Shown here one piece after another: positions 34,142 to 37,566 of a DNA stretch of 37,566 nt (its first letter is position 1; each line of letters starts with the position of its first letter). The stretch is from assembly GCF_900323515.1 (NCBI RefSeq), contig NZ_OOGT01000011.1, positions 1 to 37,566 on the forward strand, given 5' to 3'. The stretch is from Acinetobacter stercoris. GTDB lineage: Bacteria; Pseudomonadota; Gammaproteobacteria; Pseudomonadales; Moraxellaceae. The position numbers and the translations under genes are program-made. The notes beneath the pieces were generated by a model, which saw nothing but the letters and a program-made list of their open reading frames with translations, did not search any database and was not told where the DNA came from.

Positions 34142-34230
34142 AATCCCTCTAGGTTCCCCTAAAAAAAGGGGACTTGCATCGCCAAGTTGAACAGGTAATT
34201 TCCCCTCTTTGAAAATGAGGGGGCTAGGGG
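34142..34230. repeat. Palindromic MITE/REP-like element between pheS and pheT
   Basis: About 90 bases with imperfect inverted ends (TCCCTCTAGGTTCCCC at left against GAGGGGGCTAGGGG at right) and three internal hairpins. These are TCCCCT / AGGGGA (34155-34160 with 34167-34172), ACTTG / CAAGT (34172-34176 with 34183-34187) and CCCCTC / GAGGGG (34202-34207 with 34217-34222). No T-run follows, so it is not a simple terminator. G/C-run hairpins of the same style occur at 17212-17245 and 1461-1484. Pattern seen; membership in a genomic repeat family is inferred. Confidence 0.6.
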
Positions 34231-34250
34231 AGATGAAGGAAAATGAATTT

Positions 34251-36632
34251 ATGAAAATTAGCGAAAATTGGCTGCGTACATGGGTAAACCCAAGCGTTGA
34301 TAGTGAAACTTTATCTGACCAACTGACCATGTTGGGTTTAGAAGTCGATGATATGACGCCTGCAGCAAAACCTTTCACAGGCGTAGTCGTAGGTGAAGTA
34401 CTGACTGTTGAACAACATCCAGATGCTGATCGTTTACGTGTTACAACGGTCAATATCGGTTCAGGTGAGCCATTACAAATTGTTTGCGGTGCACCAAACG
34501 TACGTGCAGGTATGAAAGCACCAGTTGCAACGATCGGAGCGGTATTACCAGGTGATTTTAAAATTAAAAAGGGTAAACTCCGTGGTATTGAATCACATGG
34601 TATGCTTTGTGGTGCATCTGAAATAGATCTTGAAGATAAATTGGATGGTTTGTTAGAGCTTCCGGCAGATGCTCCTGTTGGTGTCAATATTCGTGAATAT
34701 CTCAATCTGGATGATCATGTCATTGATATCAGTATTACACCAAACCGTGGTGATTGCTTTAGTATCCGTGGCGTTGCCCGCGAAATTGGTGTGATCAATC
34801 AGTTAGCAGTGACTGCGCCTGAGATTAAAGAAGTTGCAGCTACAATTACTGACGAGAAAAAAGTTGTTATTTCAACAGATGGTGCACCACGTTATTTGGG
34901 ACGTGTGATTAAAAACGTTAATACCAAAGCCCCAACTCCAGAATGGATGGAGCAGGCACTGGCACGTTCTGGTATCCGTCAGCACAGTATTTTAGTTGAT
35001 ATTACCAACTACGTATTGATGGAGTTAGGACAACCATTGCATGCTTTTGATGGCGGTAAAGTTGAAGGTGCTGTACATGTCCGTCAGGCGACAACCAATG
35101 AAAAATTAATATTACTGAATGATCAGGAAGTGGAACTTTCCGAAGATGTCATGGTGATTGCCGATGATAAAAAAGCATTAGCTATTGCAGGTATCATGGG
35201 GGGCGCTTCATCAGCTGTGTCTGATAATACAACTGAAATCTTCCTGGAGTCAGCATTCTTTGCACCACTTGCTATTGTTGGTCGTGCCCGCCGTTTTGGC
35301 TTGCACACAGATGCTTCTCAACGTTATGAGCGTGGTGTCGATTTTGAATTGCCTATGATCGCGATGAATAGGGCGTCACAACTGATTGCCGAATTGGCAG
35401 GTGGTGAGTTTGGTCCTATTACGGTTGCTGAAAATCAAGACTTGCTTCCTAAACGTCATGCAATTGAGTTGAATCAGGCGCAAGTGGATCAGTTGCTGGG
35501 TTATAAGGTTGAATCAGATTTTATTACGGATGCATTACAGCGTTTAGGTTGTGATGTTACTGTCAAGGCACAAGGTGAATGGGATGTTGTTCCTCCATCT
35601 CATCGTTATGATATGGAAATCTATCAAGATTTGATTGAAGAAGTTGCCCGTATCCACGGATATGACAATATCCAGATGAGTTTACCTGTTATAGATGTAA
35701 AACTGGCTAGGCATCAGGATCAATTTGAACTGAGCCAATTACGCCAAACAATTGCGACTTTAGGCTATCAAGAAGCAATCAGTTTTAGCTTTGCTGATCT
35801 GAAACTGGAAAAACAGTTAAATCCTGCGGTTCAACCACTCATGTTGGCAAATCCAATTTCAAGTGAATTAGCTGCAATGCGTTCGACTTTGCTTTCAAGT
35901 TTGATACCTTGTGTACAATATAATTTGAATCGTCAGCAAAACCGTGTAAGATTCTTCGAGTTAGGATTACGTTTTGATTATCAAGATGCTAGCAGTATTG
36001 ATGACTTGAAACAGATTCCAACTTTAGCTCTAATTGCAGTAGGTTCGCGAGTGCCTGAGTCTTGGCATGGTAAAGTCCAGCCAATGGATTTCTTTGACTT
36101 TAAAGGTGAGGTTGAAGAACTTTTAGCTGCAGGTCGTGTAAAAGCAGAATATGTGCGTTCAGAGCGTTCTTGGTTGCATCCAGGTCAATCTGCTGAAATT
36201 TTAGTTGATGGAAAATCAATTGGATATTTGGGTCGTTTGCACCCTTCTTTAGAAGATGCACTAGATTTGGGCACAACCTGGGTTGCGGAACTAGATCAAA
36301 GTGCTGTTTTGCAAACTTATGTATCTAATTTTACAGAATTATCACGTTTTCCATCGGTTAGACGTGATATTGCGCTTTTAATCAATGATAATATTAATGT
36401 TAGAGAAATTCAGCAACTTATCGAAAAGTCTGGTGGTGATCTTTTAGATTCAACTTGGTTATTCGATGTGTATACTGGTCAGGGTGTGGAAAATGGCAAA
36501 CGCTCACTTGCATTTGCTTTGCTATGGCAGCATCCATCACGTACACTCGAAGATGCTGAAATTAAATCTGGTATGGATCATATAATCGAAGTGTTAGAGA
36601 ACACTTATCAAGCGACATTGAGGGCCTCATGA
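34251..36632 (+). CDS. pheT: Phenylalanyl-tRNA synthetase beta subunit
   Basis: 793 residues (E. coli 795). OB-fold tRNA-binding/EMAP-like domain (about 39-150: [45 protein letters not shown]), B3/B4 editing region ([35 protein letters not shown]), B5 region, the catalytic-like core, and the C-terminal FDX-ACB domain ([34 protein letters not shown]). The reading frame opens at an ATG at 34209 inside the palindromic element. I choose the ATG at 34251 because [17 protein letters not shown] aligns with the E. coli start and AAGGA lies ten bases upstream. The stop overlaps ihfA by four bases. Confidence 0.97.
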   Translation: MKISENWLRTWVNPSVDSETLSDQLTMLGLEVDDMTPAAKPFTGVVVGEVLTVEQHPDADRLRVTTVNIGSGEPLQIVCGAPNVRAGMKAPVATIGAVLPGDFKIKKGKLRGIESHGMLCGASEIDLEDKLDGLLELPADAPVGVNIREYLNLDDHVIDISITPNRGDCFSIRGVAREIGVINQLAVTAPEIKEVAATITDEKKVVISTDGAPRYLGRVIKNVNTKAPTPEWMEQALARSGIRQHSILVDITNYVLMELGQPLHAFDGGKVEGAVHVRQATTNEKLILLNDQEVELSEDVMVIADDKKALAIAGIMGGASSAVSDNTTEIFLESAFFAPLAIVGRARRFGLHTDASQRYERGVDFELPMIAMNRASQLIAELAGGEFGPITVAENQDLLPKRHAIELNQAQVDQLLGYKVESDFITDALQRLGCDVTVKAQGEWDVVPPSHRYDMEIYQDLIEEVARIHGYDNIQMSLPVIDVKLARHQDQFELSQLRQTIATLGYQEAISFSFADLKLEKQLNPAVQPLMLANPISSELAAMRSTLLSSLIPCVQYNLNRQQNRVRFFELGLRFDYQDASSIDDLKQIPTLALIAVGSRVPESWHGKVQPMDFFDFKGEVEELLAAGRVKAEYVRSERSWLHPGQSAEILVDGKSIGYLGRLHPSLEDALDLGTTWVAELDQSAVLQTYVSNFTELSRFPSVRRDIALLINDNINVREIQQLIEKSGGDLLDSTWLFDVYTGQGVENGKRSLAFALLWQHPSRTLEDAEIKSGMDHIIEVLENTYQATLRAS

Positions 36633-36928
36633 CAGCATTAACAAAAGCAGAAATGGCTGATCATTTAAGTGAGCTTACGAGTTTGAATCGTCGTGAAGCA
36701 AAACAAATGGTCGAGTTGTTTTTCGATGAAATTAGCCATGCATTAATTGCTGGCGAACAAGTCAAATTATCTGGATTTGGTAACTTTGAGCTACGTGATA
36801 AACGTCAGCGTCCAGGCCGTAATCCAAAGACTGGTGAAGAAATTCCTATTTCGGCTCGCCGTGTAGTAACTTTCCGTGCTGGTCAGAAATTTAGACAACG
36901 CGTAGGAACAGAACAAACTGAAGATTAA
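36629..36928 (+). CDS. ihfA: Integration host factor alpha subunit
   Basis: 99 residues, HU/IHF fold. Binds DNA specifically with IhfB and bends it sharply; acts in recombination, replication and transcription. TKAEMADHL at the N-terminus, [25 protein letters not shown] as the beta-arm with the intercalating proline in RNPKTGE, and [16 protein letters not shown] at the C-terminus mark IHF-alpha in place of HU. The ATGA overlap with pheT indicates coupled translation, and the pheST-ihfA order is the enterobacterial one. Closed by a strong terminator. Confidence 0.96.
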   Translation: MTALTKAEMADHLSELTSLNRREAKQMVELFFDEISHALIAGEQVKLSGFGNFELRDKRQRPGRNPKTGEEIPISARRVVTFRAGQKFRQRVGTEQTED

Positions 36929-36951
36929 TCTCATCAGTTTGTTTAAAAAGA

Positions 36952-36989
36952 AAGCCTTAAATAAGATTCTTATTTAAGGCTTATTTTTT
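36952..36989 (+). terminator. Strong intrinsic terminator of pheST-ihfA
   Basis: Perfect 14-bp stem AAGCCTTAAATAAG / CTTATTTAAGGCTT with a 3-base loop, followed by ATTTTTTA. Confidence 0.92.
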
Positions 36990-37021
36990 ATGTCTAATTT
37001 TAAAAAATTAAGTTTGAACAT

Positions 37022-37051
37022 AAAAAAAGAGAGCCAATGGCTCTCTTTTTT
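37022..37051 (-). terminator. Strong intrinsic terminator of the alanine-rich lipoprotein gene
   Basis: A6GAGAGCC / GGCTCTCT6 stem with loop AAT, about 20 bases beyond the stop codon; the minus-strand transcript ends in a T7 run. The size and quality fit a highly expressed short mRNA. Confidence 0.9.
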
Positions 37052-37072
37052 GATAATAATCTTAAGTGATTA

Positions 37073-37327
37073 TTATTTTGCAGCAGAAGCTTCAGCAGCA
37101 GCGTCAACTGCAGAAGCAGCAGCAGTAGCGTCAGAAGCAGCAGCAGCTGTATCTACAGCAGCAGAAGCAGCAGTTTCAGCAGCAGCGTCAGCAGCAGAAG
37201 CAGCAGCAGTAGCTTCAGAAGCAGCAGCGTTAGCATCAGCAGCTTTGTCTTCTGCTTTTTTAGCACAACCAACGAAAGCTAAAGTAGTAGCAACTGCAGC
37301 AGCAACAGCGAATTTTTTGAATAACAT
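37073..37327 (-). CDS. Alanine-rich Lpp/OprI-like outer-membrane lipoprotein
   Basis: 84 residues. Signal peptide MLFKKFAVAAAVATTLAFVG with a lipobox ending at Cys21 (FVGC), so the mature lipoprotein has 64 residues, the mature length I recall for Pseudomonas OprI. After CAKKAEDK the chain is almost only Ala with spaced Ser, Thr, Asp and Glu, and it ends in lysine (ASAAK). Residues 34-51 and 62-79 are 16/18 identical and 28 residues (four heptads) apart, consistent with an alanine-zipper coiled coil. A C-terminal lysine is what Braun-type lipoproteins use for covalent linkage to peptidoglycan. The ATG at 37327 is chosen because the frame upstream to 37417 adds 30 residues before the signal peptide. 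Role as an envelope tether is inferred. Confidence 0.82.
   Translation of the reverse strand: MLFKKFAVAAAVATTLAFVGCAKKAEDKAADANAAASEATAAASAADAAAETAASAAVDTAAAASDATAAASAVDAAAEASAAK
37080..37235. repeat. GCA-triplet-rich internal repeat in the lipoprotein gene
   Basis: Plus-strand reading shows runs of GCAGCA interleaved with GAA, GTA, GCT and TCA triplets. The blocks starting at 37091 and 37175 are near-identical over about 50 bases, 84 bases apart. This encodes the 28-residue protein repeat and is a plausible site for slippage or unequal recombination. Confidence 0.75.
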
Positions 37328-37386
37328 GGCATCACTCTCATAAAAAAAATTGAGACTATAAAAACCCAAGTCAGTCTGTTTTGCTT

Positions 37387-37414
37387 TTATTATTCCTAAC
37401 GTTAGATAGGTCAA
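37387..37414 (-). promoter_or_regulatory. Candidate promoter of the alanine-rich lipoprotein
   Basis: Minus strand: TTGACC, 16 bases, TAATAA. The spacer contains the perfect palindrome CTAACGTTAG (37396-37405), which could be an operator. No gene was seen from here to the window end at 37566; that stretch holds only A/T-rich DNA. Confidence 0.45.
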
Positions 37415-37566
37415 CAACGCATGGAGCAGTCTAACTGGACTAAGGAATATGCTATCACTGTGGATTTTGAAATACTACTAGCCTGTAAAAAAAAAATGAA
37501 AAAAAGCGGAAAAATTGTCTATTTTTTAACAGAAAATAACAATTGAAATGTGATAATACATCGGAG

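Noticed and set aside
34209-34250. Extended pheT N-terminus
   Set aside because: The first 14 codons lie in and just after the palindromic element and do not match the PheT family, whereas the ATG at 34251 does.
37080-37235. CRISPR-like repetition
   Set aside because: The repeats are coding alanine triplets without spacers of constant length and without cas genes.
36990-37343. Long plus-strand frame antisense to the alanine-rich lipoprotein
   Set aside because: It is a by-product of the GCA/GCT triplet pattern; the minus-strand frame has a signal peptide, lipobox, terminator and promoter.

Overview
The window looks like a chromosomal segment of a low-GC gammaproteobacterium, most probably an Acinetobacter species. 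The evidence is the protein content and order (ackA-pta, pcnB-folK-panB-panC followed by rapZ-ptsO-darP, thrS-infC, rpmI-rplT, pheS-pheT-ihfA), the AT-rich intergenic DNA with many compact intrinsic terminators, and the style of the conserved hypothetical proteins. No phage, transposase, CRISPR array, rRNA or tRNA gene was seen. The genus call is inference from gene content, not from a database search.

Left part (1-11.7 kb): a YjhP-like methyltransferase; a YjaB-like acetyltransferase; the acetate node ackA-pta (minus strand, ackA first); proA for proline synthesis; an alpha/beta hydrolase carrying a C-terminal PilZ domain with intact c-di-GMP motifs; a small conserved protein; a small secreted protein; a short-chain dehydrogenase; mazG (NTP house-cleaning); and an exported ComEA-like DNA-binding protein.

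Middle part (11.8-19 kb): a plus-strand run pcnB-folK-panB-panC-rapZ-ptsO-darP with overlaps or very short gaps. It joins RNA polyadenylation, folate and pantothenate synthesis, and a RapZ/NPr signalling pair that in enterobacteria sits beside rpoN. It ends in a strong bidirectional terminator facing a minus-strand acyl-CoA synthetase.

Right part (19-37.5 kb): the classical translation cluster, but interrupted twice. thrS-infC is cut off by a terminator. Seven unrelated genes follow (unknown protein, Hsp20, two YfcG-like GSTs, YqaA, a double TonB-C-domain protein, an MFS exporter). Then come rpmI-rplT with their own leader and terminator, and another seven accessory genes (two C-terminally membrane-anchored unknowns, a ParB-like protein, a P-loop kinase-like protein, GNAT, NADAR). 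After these come pheS-pheT-ihfA. The window closes with an alanine-rich, Lpp/OprI-sized lipoprotein.

The most interesting content is regulatory RNA. A leader hairpin just before the thrS ribosome-binding site has a loop resembling the tRNA-Thr anticodon loop. A ROSE-type RNA thermometer, transcribed from a near-consensus sigma-32 promoter, precedes hsp20. infC begins with AUU and pcnB can only begin with a non-AUG codon. Several start codons are given here downstream of the longest possible reading frame, because Shine-Dalgarno spacing, signal peptides or family alignment support the internal start.
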